From Sanderia malayensis (taxonomy: Eukaryota > Cnidaria > Scyphozoa > Semaeostomeae > Pelagiidae): 64,000 nucleotides of DNA. The translations under genes were made by a program, and so were the position numbers. Location: positions 3,005,087-3,069,086 of the forward strand of contig RQOL01000772.1 in NCBI GenBank assembly GCA_013076295.1, written 5' to 3'. Numbering within the stretch: the stretch's first letter is position 1; the number at the start of each line of letters is the position of its first letter. Of this stretch, positions 21,518-33,200 are shown in pieces. The notes beneath the pieces were generated by a model. The model was not told where the DNA came from. It did no database searches and saw only the letters and a program-made list of their open reading frames with translations.

Positions 21518-24500
21518 TGGAAAATAAAAACCCGATGTTGTTAAAAGCATTGCAAGAAGGCGAGAGTCCGAAATTTCTTCAAGCGCTTTTGGGTGTTGCT
21601 AGCATGCCTAGACCGATTGCTAGTCCCTCCCATCCACACCATCCGCGCTTGCAAAAACTGCTGGCGTATTTCAAGGGCGATCAGCAGTTGTTGATGCAGG
21701 CGATTAAAGCGCATGCGAAGAAATTGATGGGAAATATCAACAACGGAGAGAAGAGCGAGGAGAAATTGAATTCGGAAAAGCTAACAGGGTTGGGGGGTTC
21801 GGAAGGAGCGCTTGAAGGCCCAAAGGGGCAACCTGTTCATGCGATGATCGAGACCACATCTCACGGTGGCCATCAATACAACTCCTTTGCTAACAGATTG
21901 ATAATTATGCTCACCCGAGGGCTGCACCGCGTGGAAACGGAGATCAAGATTTTAAACATTACTAGGCCACATTTTCCTGAGAACAAACCCGAGAAGACAA
22001 AAGAAAAGAAACTTCCCTCAAATGGGCAGGAAACTCGAGCGGAAAGATGGAAGCTGAGGATGAATCAATTGTATAAGACAAAATTCACACTGCTGAAACA
22101 AATCCAGGCAGTGTTAAGCCGCATGGCGAGGGGAATGACGTTGCAGAATGCATTAAGGCGCGAAGGCGTGGTACAACACGATGACATAACGGAGAAACTG
22201 CTGGAAGAGGAGGGTGAGTCGATAAGTGACGTCAGCAAGAAACAAGGTATGAGTAGTAATGTTGATATACCAATGCGGAGACTTCGAGCTGTTGAGAAGA
22301 GTATTGATGAGTTGATGAAGAATGTGCCAAAGATGGATCGCGAGCCACGTGCTAATGACACAGACGAAGATCGAAAGTTATTGGACGGAGAATTTTTCCG
22401 CATGGAAAGGTGGATTTTAAAAATATCGAGATTGACTGGTGAAAGGAATTACTTAGTTCACGGGATAAGCGACATAAAGCACATGTTAGGGACCGATGCA
22501 ATGGTGAACAGGATACACGATGGTATGACGCATGAAAACGAGGCGGCGTGGCAAGACGAGGCAGCGCAAAGCATGCCGGTGGAAGAGACACTACTACAAC
22601 ACATTAATCATGACGATGATGCGAAAATACAGCATTTGATGCACCTTGCGGAGCATCACGACACACCGGAGGAGAATGCTGCTGATCTCGCCGACAGCCC
22701 TGAGCTTGAATTGGCAAAAGCGGCAGAGAAGGCGGCAAAAGAGAAAGAAAAGAAACCGAAAACAAAACCGAGAAAAACACCGACTTTTCTCTCTCCGAGC
22801 AAAGAGCTGCTCGATGAATTGCGATTGGCGGTCAAAGAGAAAGACAGAGCAAAACACGTAAAAGGACACAATTACCACTCGATGCTAAACAAAGAGATAC
22901 TCGCTGAGCTGGGAGATGAGTTGGCAATGCTCAAACCAGTGAAAAAACCGAATGAATTCTATGATGACACCCTGGTCCATTTTGGCGATGTTGGAGACGA
23001 CGAGCATCATCGCCCAGCGATTTTACACAGCGACGAGGCCGACAGGGGTGAAAACATCCACGATAACCACGTTGATGTACACGATGATCACGATATGCAC
23101 AATGGTGTACACGATGAAAACCACGAGGAGCACGAATATCATCATGTTCAACCTTACGAGTGGCAAGAGTCACATCCATCTAAATTACCCCCGTCAGACT
23201 TGAGCATGCCTGCAGGTGTGACACATAACAATGCGATAAATATCTATCCGTACCGGGGGTCATCACGGGCCAATGATGAATCAGCGCATGTTATTGATCA
23301 AGAACATCACGCAGACGATGTCGCAAGCTCGCTTGGGAATGAAGACCGATTTCGAGATCCGATTGAGGAAAATGAAAAGCAGACTAACATCAAGAACATA
23401 TTGTCTGGATTTACAGACCGCAACATCGACAAGGATGATATGGACAGCATGATGTCAAACCTGCCTGGAATCATGGGTCAACACGTGGGCAATAACGAGC
23501 TGGGTGACATCATGGCGGACATGGAAAAATCAAAGCAAAAACCCGCGGCTGCAAGGGAAATGATGGAGGAAAAAGCCCTGATGCATGCCAAGGAGGAAGA
23601 AATTAATGGGCCTGATAAGGAAATACTCCGGACGCACCAAGATGAATTGTTTGCGGACGATCAAGGCAAAGCTAAGTTTGAAATGAACCAGGGAAAACAA
23701 ACGAGCCACTATTTCAAGCCAGAATTCAACACAGAAGAAGATAGTCGGTTAGCATCGATAACGGCTGTTGAAGACACGGCTAAAAAGCCGAAACCGATCG
23801 ATATTTACGATGCAGGCAACGGTAAAGGGGTTGAGAGCCCCGTAGCCTCGGAAAAGGCGAATTACAATCCGTCGAGTGAAGTTGACGCGGAGAATTACGC
23901 CGGCGTTACGGAGCCAGACAGCGACAAAGCTAAAGGCGATATTTTAAATTTGGATGGCGGAATTGACGGATTAGAAGGAATGGACAGACAGGACGCGCGA
24001 GAAGACCATCACCGATTGGGAGGCGCGATAATTCAACCGATCCAGGACGATATCGACGATGATTTGAGTACAGGGCAACGCGTCGTCGGCGTACACGGAG
24101 ATACAGGCGATAACATGCTGGCGATGCAAGCGATGATGCATCAAAGAGAATTTGATAACGCCGCACTCCACGGCGAATACAATAATATGTATCACAGAAA
24201 AGAAGCAAACATCGGCGTAGGTGAAAATCGTGTGTATGATTCCGACAGAATGGTCACGCGGGTAGACGGCGATAGCGCGGGAAAACACGGGAATTTAGAA
24301 GATGCATTCGAAACAATGAAAGAGATGAAGCATCAGGATGAATTCGATCAGAATTCGCTGAGACACGATGACACAGGTCAGCGGCAGAATGAATTGATAT
24401 CTACAAGCAGAGGCGGAGCAGCAAGCTATGTGGACACGATGCAAGAGTTTACGGAGGAGCAACCTCAACTGAAGACGCTGACTGCAGAGAGTAGGCGTGT

Positions 24501-25182
24501 TGGAAACGAGGCTAGTTCAATGATGGTTGGGAAAGAGGCCATGGCAAAGAAGGAGCCATCGCCGTTGAGTTATATCATGTCACAAGTTAAAAAACAGGAT
24601 GCGATCGATCAGCAGTATGATAGGAAATATTACGCGTCAAGTAATGGTAATAATGTTAATGCCCCGTTGCCTGATGCGCAAGATACGGTGCTGAATGCAG
24701 CAGTGAGTTATGACGATGTGTCCGCTGAGAAGAAGTGGTTGAAGGGGAAGAAAACGACAGTGAAGAAAGCGGCACGGGAAAAGGTGGCAGGGATAAAGGT
24801 AGGAGGGGAAAAAATTGAAAAGAAGAAGGTGGGAGAGAAGAAGGTGGGAGAGAAGAAGATGGGGGAGAAGAAGATGGGGGAGAAGAAGATGGGAGAGAAG
24901 AAGATGGGAGAGAAGAAGATGGGGAGAAGAGAGAAGAAGATGGGGGAGAAGAAGATGGGAGAAGAAGATGGGAGAGAAGAAGATAGGGGAGAAGAAGATG
25001 GGAGAGAAGAAGATGGGGGAGAAGAAGATGGGAGAGAAGAAGATGGGAGAGAAGAAGATGGGGGAGAAGAAGATGGGAGAGAAGAAGATGGGAGAGAAGA
25101 AGATGGGAGAGAAGAAGATGGGGGAGAAGAAGATGGAACTGAAGAAAATAACAAAAGGAAAGAAGGGCGGGATAGTAAATGA
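21514..25182 (+). CDS. Giant charged repeat/His-Asp-rich protein (1222 codons, novel)
   Basis: This overlaps the preceding frame by ATGA in the -1 frame and has no signal peptide of its own, so it is best read as the continuation of the secreted protein starting at 19943. Order by residue: His-rich start; charged repeat 1 (about 139-205); QHDDITEKLLEEEGE; charged repeat 2 (about 259-325, ELMKNVPKMDREPRANDTDE, ERWILKISRL); the DDDAKIQHLMHLAEHHDTPE module (about 367-391); a Lys/Pro segment; a D/H-rich segment (22990-23160); a long acidic region; then a 15-base repeat encoding EKKMG. In that array the frame slips near 24955 and the last 14 or so units read EEDGR. Another frame carries KKMG on to 25351 (GKLKGGCKETK). 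I do not recognise the family. Alternatives are a small intron, programmed frameshifting, pseudogene decay or sequence error. Confidence 0.6.
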   Translation: MMENKNPMLLKALQEGESPKFLQALLGVASMPRPIASPSHPHHPRLQKLLAYFKGDQQLLMQAIKAHAKKLMGNINNGEKSEEKLNSEKLTGLGGSEGALEGPKGQPVHAMIETTSHGGHQYNSFANRLIIMLTRGLHRVETEIKILNITRPHFPENKPEKTKEKKLPSNGQETRAERWKLRMNQLYKTKFTLLKQIQAVLSRMARGMTLQNALRREGVVQHDDITEKLLEEEGESISDVSKKQGMSSNVDIPMRRLRAVEKSIDELMKNVPKMDREPRANDTDEDRKLLDGEFFRMERWILKISRLTGERNYLVHGISDIKHMLGTDAMVNRIHDGMTHENEAAWQDEAAQSMPVEETLLQHINHDDDAKIQHLMHLAEHHDTPEENAADLADSPELELAKAAEKAAKEKEKKPKTKPRKTPTFLSPSKELLDELRLAVKEKDRAKHVKGHNYHSMLNKEILAELGDELAMLKPVKKPNEFYDDTLVHFGDVGDDEHHRPAILHSDEADRGENIHDNHVDVHDDHDMHNGVHDENHEEHEYHHVQPYEWQESHPSKLPPSDLSMPAGVTHNNAINIYPYRGSSRANDESAHVIDQEHHADDVASSLGNEDRFRDPIEENEKQTNIKNILSGFTDRNIDKDDMDSMMSNLPGIMGQHVGNNELGDIMADMEKSKQKPAAAREMMEEKALMHAKEEEINGPDKEILRTHQDELFADDQGKAKFEMNQGKQTSHYFKPEFNTEEDSRLASITAVEDTAKKPKPIDIYDAGNGKGVESPVASEKANYNPSSEVDAENYAGVTEPDSDKAKGDILNLDGGIDGLEGMDRQDAREDHHRLGGAIIQPIQDDIDDDLSTGQRVVGVHGDTGDNMLAMQAMMHQREFDNAALHGEYNNMYHRKEANIGVGENRVYDSDRMVTRVDGDSAGKHGNLEDAFETMKEMKHQDEFDQNSLRHDDTGQRQNELISTSRGGAASYVDTMQEFTEEQPQLKTLTAESRRVGNEASSMMVGKEAMAKKEPSPLSYIMSQVKKQDAIDQQYDRKYYASSNGNNVNAPLPDAQDTVLNAAVSYDDVSAEKKWLKGKKTTVKKAAREKVAGIKVGGEKIEKKKVGEKKVGEKKMGEKKMGEKKMGEKKMGEKKMGRREKKMGEKKMGEEDGREEDRGEEDGREEDGGEEDGREEDGREEDGGEEDGREEDGREEDGREEDGGEEDGTEENNKRKEGRDSK
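24810..25135 (+). repeat. 15-base coding minisatellite open in all six frames
   Basis: About 20 units of GAGAAGAAGATGGG(A/G). Forward frames read EKKMG, RRWER-like and EEDGR; reverse frames read runs such as SPIFF and LLLSH. None contains a stop. One contracted unit near 24955-24972 (two bases shorter) changes the frame. Confidence 0.9.
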
Positions 25183-27310
25183 GATCGAGCCAAACGACTC
25201 AAAAGATTTTAAATTTAAAGACACCAAGAAGAAAATAAAGGATGAGGTGAAAATGAAGATTGTGAAGAAGGTAAAGGGAAAAGAAGGAGGAAAAAATAAA
25301 ATCAAAGACAAAATTGGAAAGTTAAAAGGGGGTTGTAAAGAAACAAAGTGATGAGAAAAATTCTGAAAAGGAACTTAAAAATAAAAGAAAACACGGAGTC
25401 GTAAGGATAAAAAGGATTTACAAGAAAAAGGACGTAGAATAAAGAAAACAACAAATAGAAATTCAAAAACATGAAATATTAAAAGTAAAAGAAAGACTAG
25501 TGAATACGATAGAAGCATTAAAAGATATGAGAAGGAATAGGAGCGATAAAGACGACTTGGAAATGTAGAAAAACAATGTCTATATTAAATTAGAGGAAGA
25601 AGAGGAATAGCATGCGTTGAGGAAGAAGAAAGAAAACATATTGAGATAAAAAAAGATAAAAATAAAAAGATAAAAAACAAGAAAGAAATAAATAAGGGAA
25701 GAGAGGAAAGATAAATAGAAGAGGTTCTGTTTAAAGCTGCAAAAAGATTAATAGATGAAATTTCCATAATAGAGTAGGATGATCGACAAGTGAAGAAGTG
25801 ACAATGAACCATACGACTGGCATTGAATTGTGAATGGAGTATATTGTGGAATGTTTATAAATTGTTGATAATTGTGAATCACGATAGTTGTCGTTATATA
25901 TTTTTTATTTTTATGAGTATCTTTATTCTAAGTAATGTTGTGTGAATTACGTGACGGCAAGTGGAAGCAGGATAGATCGCATGGCGAGATAGCTACTTAC
26001 GTCATATATCAATAAAGATTGTAATAACTGTAATTAGAATTTGATTTCAACCAAAGTTTTTCTCTTTTTGATTTTGCTATAAGCGACGTTATTAGACGCA
26101 CTACAATGCGGTTAGATTCATATCAGTACAGGAAATGATTTGCCATTCTATGTAATCGTGTGCGTGCATGGTGATCGTGGGTGTGCGTGCATGGTGATCG
26201 TGCGTGTGCGTGCATGATGATCGTACAACGAGACCACGCCCAGGCAATCAGAGTAAGTTCAACCAAACCAATCTTAACTCCAGCAAATCATTTGCATTTG
26301 TTTGTGAGCAAACAACGACTGCACAACTCTAATGGAACATACTCATGATTCACAAGAAAAAGAAGTGGGATGTAGTGAGTTTCTTTGCATGTATCGAGCA
26401 AACAACAACACAAAACCCAAAACAGCCGACAATAACAAAACAGGTTTTTAATTGAGCGAAGCGAGAAGATGAAAACAAAGTTGAAATAGATGATGCCGTA
26501 TTTGCTTTTCGAAGAGAAAAATACAAAGTCGGTGCTAAATTGAATGGTTGTGAAAGCAAGAAGCTAGGATGTGAGTATGTTTGAACAGCTTTGCCAATAG
26601 TTTTTTCACATGAGTACTATAATTAACGATCAATGATAAGACGGAGGAAACTGCACGGTCTGATTTGATACTCCCTCCTACCTTTAAACTCAAGACCTAG
26701 TAATGATCTGATTTGGTAGATGCAAATGATTCATTTTCTTGAACAGACGGAATTGAGATCAAAGTCTTCATTTGGCAATAAAATAAAACAGCCCCATACG
26801 ATCACAGCATACAAAACTGAAACAGTACAGCCTTCAACAGTATTAGGATGACAAACCAGATAAAAAGACTTTTTATTGACTTGCAAACCTATATCGAACA
26901 CGCGTGTATTATGGAGTGAAACATCACTATATATATAAACCCTAACCCTAGCCCCCTACATATATACATACATATATATATATATACACACACATATATA
27001 CAGACAGCATAGTCTGTCTGATGATTGCGAAAGCATGAAACTCCGAGTAACAGAGAACTAAGTCTACTTTCTTGCTTCCATTGTATACAGACAGCTATAT
27101 ACCCTATTTATATACACATATAGCTATGCCCTATGTATAATATACACAGTCAGATACAAAGCCTGTATTTGGGTCTCCCGTGAAACAGTGCTGAATACAT
27201 TGCAGTAGAGTACCGTGAGCATCGCCCTATAATAAACGTGTCTCCCGTTTTACAACGCATTTTAGGTAACCCCCGTCTGGTGAATATGTTTGCGTGGATT
27301 CGTGGCAGAT
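25183..27310. other. Intergenic; purine-rich then AT-rich
   Basis: 25183-25351 continues the Lys-rich reading in another frame (see the large protein). 25352-25780 is A/G-rich and looks like decayed Lys-rich coding sequence. At 26160-26225 a unit of roughly 24 bases (GTGCGTGCATGGTGATCGTG) is repeated three times. 26930-27130 has TA-rich simple sequence with two CCCTAA hexamers. No gene was recognised. Confidence 0.5.
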
Positions 27311-27318
27311 TATAAAAG
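27311..27318 (+). promoter_or_regulatory. TATA box of the 28 kb secreted gene
   Basis: TATAAAAG followed by an inferred 5' untranslated exon ending at the donor CAG|GTACAG (27433). The acceptor TTTATTTGCTTTAG lies immediately before GATG at 28012, so the first intron is in the leader. Confidence 0.6.
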
Positions 27319-28012
27319 CCGGCCTGAACCACGTTTCAATTAACAGACGACGTTCAGCTTTGAAGTTAGCGAGTGGCTGGTGTGCTATAGGACGCAACAA
27401 AGATAGCAGCTCATTTCAACGTGAAAAGATCAGGTACAGTAAAAGTCGTTTTATATACACACGAACGTGACAGTGCTGCATTGATTATGTGGGCGTCATT
27501 GGCTCATCATATCAGTTCCGTACATTAAGGTCACCAGCGCGATTACAATTAGGACTTAACACACCAATCCGTAAAAGTAGAGATTTAACATGCATCGGAT
27601 AGTAATTCAGCAATCGTTCTCCTTTTTGTTTGCACTTGAGCGTATATAGAGTAGAAGAAAATGTGTATAACTGCATTCATCTAATGTGGCTGAAATGTTT
27701 GGATTTGTGGGGGTTTAAGTTGAAGCTTATATTGGTGCAATTCGACTCCATTAAAAGTAAAAATAAAATCGATCTTCTTGGGGTAGGAAACCAAAAACAC
27801 ATGTAAAACATATTAGATGTGTAGCAAAATCTATCTCGTAAACACAAAACGCCAAGACTTCTTCCACAATTCCATAAAAATACGTGGGGCTGGTAATTCT
27901 GCATGTTAGTGATGGCCGAAAAACGATTAGCAGCGTAAGATAATGCCACTTAATCATATCACATTACTAGCGACAGCTGAGAATACCTAGGTATTTGTTT
28001 ATTTGCTTTAGG

Positions 28013-28894
28013 ATGAAGACGTTTCTTATCATAGCAACAGCCATCTCGATCATCGGGCTGAATATCGGGTTGGCCAGATGCGATGAGATTATAAACGGCC
28101 TTGTTGCAAAACTGGGCCTAGACCAGCAGTTCTCAGTAGAGCCTTGTCGTTTGATGCCGTTCGTGGAGTTGAGCCCGCTTCTGGCAATGGCCAGGGTTAG
28201 CGGTATTGCTGGGGCGATGGTTAACAAGACGCAGCAAGCTTACTACAAAATCGGCCTGGGTGGAATGCTGTATGTGGGGTGTTTGATGCGAATTAAGCTG
28301 GGCGATACCAAGGCGAAAGCAGTTCTACAGCAATGGGTATCGGGATATGTGAACCCCATTCGAAAGACAATTGTCATGCACGACTTTCAAACGTCGATAA
28401 ACGACGGAGGGGTTTCAACGAACAACGCTGAATGCTTGGCGAAGGCAATGGATCGGTTGAAGAATTCAGAGGTGACAGTCAACCCTGGCAGCTTGATAAC
28501 AGCAGAGTTGGCACAACAGTCAATGCTTTTGCAGAGCAAGGCATTAATACCAGAAGAGATGAAGGCAGCGACGGAAGCCGTTGCAGCGCAATGCTTGCTG
28601 AGCACGCCGGGATTGAGCGATTCGGATAAGGCAGAGCTGGTTGGCGTGTTGAAGGAAGGGGCAAAGTTCTTCCATCACATCGAAGGCGGTGTCCTGCGCA
28701 CAATCGTCGGTGAAAACAGCCAAAGTGAAGTTATCACAACATTACTCAGAGGCATCATTAAAGCCAAGTATCTTCCATTGCACGAAAAAATGGCCAGACT
28801 TGGGCTCTTATTGGATGGTGACAACGTCTCCAACAAAAAGTGCATGAACAAAAGTGTGGAAGAGTGTATTCAACTCATCCAAGCTACATTTTAA
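28013..28894 (+). CDS. Secreted six-cysteine protein (293 aa, novel family)
   Basis: Starts at the ATG directly after an intron acceptor. Signal peptide MKTFLIIATAISIIGLNIG..., likely cleaved near the ARC|DE boundary. The mature protein is predicted helical with six cysteines: PCRL, VGCLMR, AECLAK, AQCLLS, KKCMN and EECIQ. It is homologous to the domain at 19943-21517; the best stretch runs from the fourth cysteine through ELVGVL..GAKFF..IEGGVL to the end. Unlike that locus, it stops right after the last cysteine and has no charged extension, so this is the unfused form. Two NK(T/S) sequons are present. An ATTAAA is near 29041. I do not recognise a known family; function unknown. Confidence 0.85.
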   Translation: MKTFLIIATAISIIGLNIGLARCDEIINGLVAKLGLDQQFSVEPCRLMPFVELSPLLAMARVSGIAGAMVNKTQQAYYKIGLGGMLYVGCLMRIKLGDTKAKAVLQQWVSGYVNPIRKTIVMHDFQTSINDGGVSTNNAECLAKAMDRLKNSEVTVNPGSLITAELAQQSMLLQSKALIPEEMKAATEAVAAQCLLSTPGLSDSDKAELVGVLKEGAKFFHHIEGGVLRTIVGENSQSEVITTLLRGIIKAKYLPLHEKMARLGLLLDGDNVSNKKCMNKSVEECIQLIQATF

Positions 28895-30247
28895 TTCATA
28901 TTGAACAACGAAACTTGCATTATATGCAAACATCATATCTATTTTTCTTATATGACGCTGATATATGCCAGCTATTATTGTTAATCTATGCTTAAATATT
29001 CATTGTTCTATTCTATTATATCAACATGATCGAAAAAGTTATTAAAATTCAGTTGTGTGTACATTCGCTGAATTGGCTTGAATCATTGAGTCGCATGGAA
29101 TTGAATTAACAAGTTGCATTAAATTGAATTGCCAAGTCGCATTGAATTGAAATGCCAGACAATAAGACACGCCTATCTACACCGGTACAATACAGTAGCA
29201 CCATGACTTGCAATTTGAGTTATTCGCAAAATCTCCAAATCCCACTCATGAGCATACCCACAGTTGATAACACACGAAGGAGAACATATTAAACATTACA
29301 GGGTCTGAAAGCAAATGGCTCCTGCAACACAATATAGTTGCAATATTCCGAAATCGCGTTCGTTATGAAAGCCCGAGAGTCTTAAATGTCAACGTATTAT
29401 TTCTCCGAGTTTTATAGGCATAAACATTGAAGATTCAATCATCAAACTGAAACCTTTCAAAAAAGCCAAAGGTCGCTTGGTATTAAAATGTCTTAACAAA
29501 GACAAGAAGACAAGGATAGCAACAGTTTTGCGGACTTTTGGGCGCAGATGTTTAAGCTGTACTACACCAAGCAAAACTGTGATAATGCAAGCAATTATTT
29601 CTTTCTTAATTATCTTTGCCGACGAAAATTAAACTTAGGTAGATTGCTTGAAACTTTAATTGCTTAAAACCATCTATTTACTTCCTGGTATTATTGGCAA
29701 ATTATGGTAATAATTCAAAACTTTGATTAATCAAAACAAGTATTTACTTCCCTGGATTCGATGCTTTCTTGATAACGTTATAGACTGATTGAAAAAGTAA
29801 TTTCAAAAGCAAGTGTTTGCATTGGTCTTTTAATTTCAACATCATAGAAAACTCATGAAAAGGACTGAAAACATAATTGCTCAAACAAATCCTGGTTCCT
29901 TTCAATTTGTCAGAGCTTTGCAAGGACAGAAAATTAATTGCTCAATTAAATTTCAAAATCTAAGAAAATTCACATTTCAATATTCCACATGACGTAGAAG
30001 CATACTTTGCAATATGCAATAGACTCTATTCGCATATACGTCATATAGAGTTTGAAAGCGAGACACAAGATCGAAACCGAGACTTGCGAACAGCCCTTTG
30101 TAGATACAAGCAGACCAAATACAAACATTCTATATAATGTAGATGAATGGAAAATGGGAGCCTTAAAACAGCTTGTGTGGAAGTCAAAAGCAGACATTTC
30201 ACATTCAAACAAGCAGATAAAACAACAACAACAAAACAACAACGTAC
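28895..30247. other. Intergenic; 3' side of the RIM-binding protein gene
   Basis: At 29089-29153 a unit of roughly 36 bases (GTCGCATTGAATTGAA) occurs three times. The terminal exon of the minus-strand gene to the right must lie here. One candidate is the acceptor TTTTCTTAG at about 29960 followed by ILKFN and TGA, but I cannot confirm it. Nothing else recognised. Confidence 0.4.
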
Positions 30248-33200
30248 CTTGATACTTGGGCTTTCAGCACCCATATTGATCTCGATTTCTTCCGATTCTT
30301 GCGGCTCGGGACACTCTTCAAGGAAATTGCTAGGCACAAGGCCTTTTTCGTTGCCATTCTGAGCCTAAAATAACAAGACAAGAGGTCAGAAACACTCCTC
30401 AACAATATTTAACAAGAACATGGAAACCTAGCACCATTAAAGTTATTATCACTAGTTATTTGCAAATTGAGCAAACTAGAGTTATATTACTGCTGTGTTT
30501 TACTCACTTCTTATTGGGCTCAAATAACATAGATAAAGCAAATCAATATAAAACAATAATAACATATTTTGCTTACAGCATAAAATCCATCTTCGTCCAT
30601 ATCACCAAAAACATAAATTATTTCACCTTTACCGAACGCCATTTCCACCTGTAAGAAATAGACAGTTACATTTATTAAAAGCTCATCAATCTTGATACAA
30701 ACTTAATCAAACCCAATCACCCAATCACAATCACTTAATCACACCCAATCACCCACTCACAAAATCACACCCAATCATTCAATCACAATCACTTAATCAC
30801 ACTCAATCATTTAATCACAATAACTTAATCACGCCCAATCACTTAATCACGATCACAAGTGATTGAATGATCATGCAACTTTGATCTATATGATTACCTC
30901 TGAATCAACATTAGGTGAAGAAACAGCTGGATCATAATCATAAAGGGCGATCATTCGTCTTGGTGGCAAGCAGTAGATGCTATCTCTTTCTGATATGTAA
31001 CGATATTTCTTGTCATCTTCATCTTCAATCACAACATCAGCTGTGATGTCATTGACCTGTCTCGAGTCTCGTTTCTGCTGGCCGTTCATGGTATCGAGGT
31101 TTCCCGGCTGTGTGTTCTGATTGGCGGCACCAGTTTGTTGATTCTTTCCAGTCTCCGTTGTGCTGCGCAGCGAAGCAGATGTTGTGGCAGGTTGTTTGCT
31201 TGTTGAATCAGGACTTTGCTTCCTCGAATCTAAAACAAATAATTGCCTTATTCAATAACCACGTTTCGCGTCAATACAGCTTCTAGACATTGAAAAGAAA
31301 TAAAATATGTTTAAGCGTCTCGGTCATTCAAATAAAAAACATATCGAAATAAAAATGTTTCCATCAAAAAAAAGTTTCATCAAGTATAATCTAATCTTAA
31401 TAAGTCAATTTCTTTCAGATGGACTCGATTTTCGATAAGTTAACGAATGTTTAACTCTAAATCCCAATGTATCAAGTCCTGTTTGATCTATCTCAATTTT
31501 AATCTGCAATATTCAGTTTCCCAGGTTGTCAAAAGTAATCAGCGGATCTTTCGCTAACTCTAACAATTTTGCTATTCCTCGTAAGTACTTGACTCTGACT
31601 CATCAAAAGTTCAACTGTATCACACGTTCAAATACTATTGCACTTTTCCAGCAACCCTAACAAGCACATAGACCTTAATACTTACAAATATAACAATAAT
31701 TGAATCTCCAAATACAACAAAACATTCACATGGGATCATCACATAATTAACATTAGTTATTATCCTCACCATTCCTTGAAACTGCATAATTGCTTAATCA
31801 ACAAACACAACAACATATGTTGCAACGCAAAAACCTGACAAGCTTCCGACATGACATCTTTAACAATGTCCATCCCTTGAAGGTGTGCTATAAAGAAATC
31901 TCATTGTGTGCATGATCGAAAACGCAACAATACAACAAACTTACTTGAATCTCTTCGAGATCTTGTAGCAGTAGCGGAATCCGCGCCTTCAGAATCCTCT
32001 TCGCCCTGTTCAGGTGGTGGTGGTATGTTAAGCGACTGTCCCAACGTGTGAAGACTCACCTCTTGCACCATATTACTCGGCACATAGCCGTGCTTATCGT
32101 TCAATTCGCCGTAATAAAACCCGTCGCCATCTACGTCGCCGACGATTCTAATCAAATCGCCCTCGACGAACGCCAACTCTTCATCCAAACCATCAGAATT
32201 AGGCGACATTGTGTAGGGGTCGTAAGAGAACAATGCAATGAAAACACGAACATTGTCATTCAAATTACCCCCATTGTCATTTACAGCACCATTCAGTGAT
32301 TCATCAACGAGCACGTGGTTTGTACGCGTGTTCTCATTCGAATTCCCGTTCACGTGACTCGTATTTTCATTGTCTGTATTGTTCGGTATTGCCGCGTGTC
32401 TTTTCGTTTCATCAATTGGACGACTCACAACAGCAGTCGTTGTGGTTGATTCGATTCCACCTGGCTTACTGGTGGTCAACGGTGCATTAATCTTTAATTT
32501 CGCCTTCGTATTCTCTACCAAGCGATCACTTTGTGGGGCCTGCGGGGCACCAGTGTGATTCTGCGAGGCCGCATCTCGATTCGAAACAGAATCCACAACT
32601 TGGTCAACACTGACATTCAAATTCAAATCATTTTCTCCATTCAAATCCAATTCATCGTTATCAGCACAGCCACTGACATTATCAGGTTCTTCCGAATCTA
32701 ACGTGGACTCATCAAAACTTGCACCTGCCGCATGAAAACTGTACAAATCGTGCACAGACCGTGTTGGCATCTTAATCAAACCACCACCGCTCCCAATACT
32801 GACATTATAGTCATCATCATCATCATCATGGTCACGGTGACTATCATCATCATAATCATAAAGTTTAACTGCCTCCCGCTCAATCGCCTGCCCCATTGAA
32901 TCTCTTCCTTCATCCGCTGATGAATCTACGTCAGTTTTAAATGCGCCAGCTCTTGTAGTGTTATTATCAGCAGTGCTATTCGGTGCAGAAATATCCTTAA
33001 ACTCGACAGTTACAGAGCCCGCCTCGACACCCAGTGATCCAAAACCATCCTCGCCATCCTCGCCGGGCTCAACAATGGCAGAACTGTTTAATTCTTCGTT
33101 GCTATCAATTCCAGCGTGGCATAACACGTTGTCTGCGGTCTTCTTATCTTTCAGAAGTTTATTTCCCTCGTCTACTCTATTATCAACAGTAGCAGTAGGC

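Noticed and set aside
21510..21520. ATGA overlap as evidence of a bacterial-style operon
   Set aside because: The window is plainly animal nuclear DNA with spliceosomal introns. The overlap is better explained by a frame break or small intron in one gene.
24637..25311. Long reverse-strand frames over the 15-base repeat
   Set aside because: They arise because the repeat lacks stops in every frame. They have no start context, no splice context and only repetitive content.
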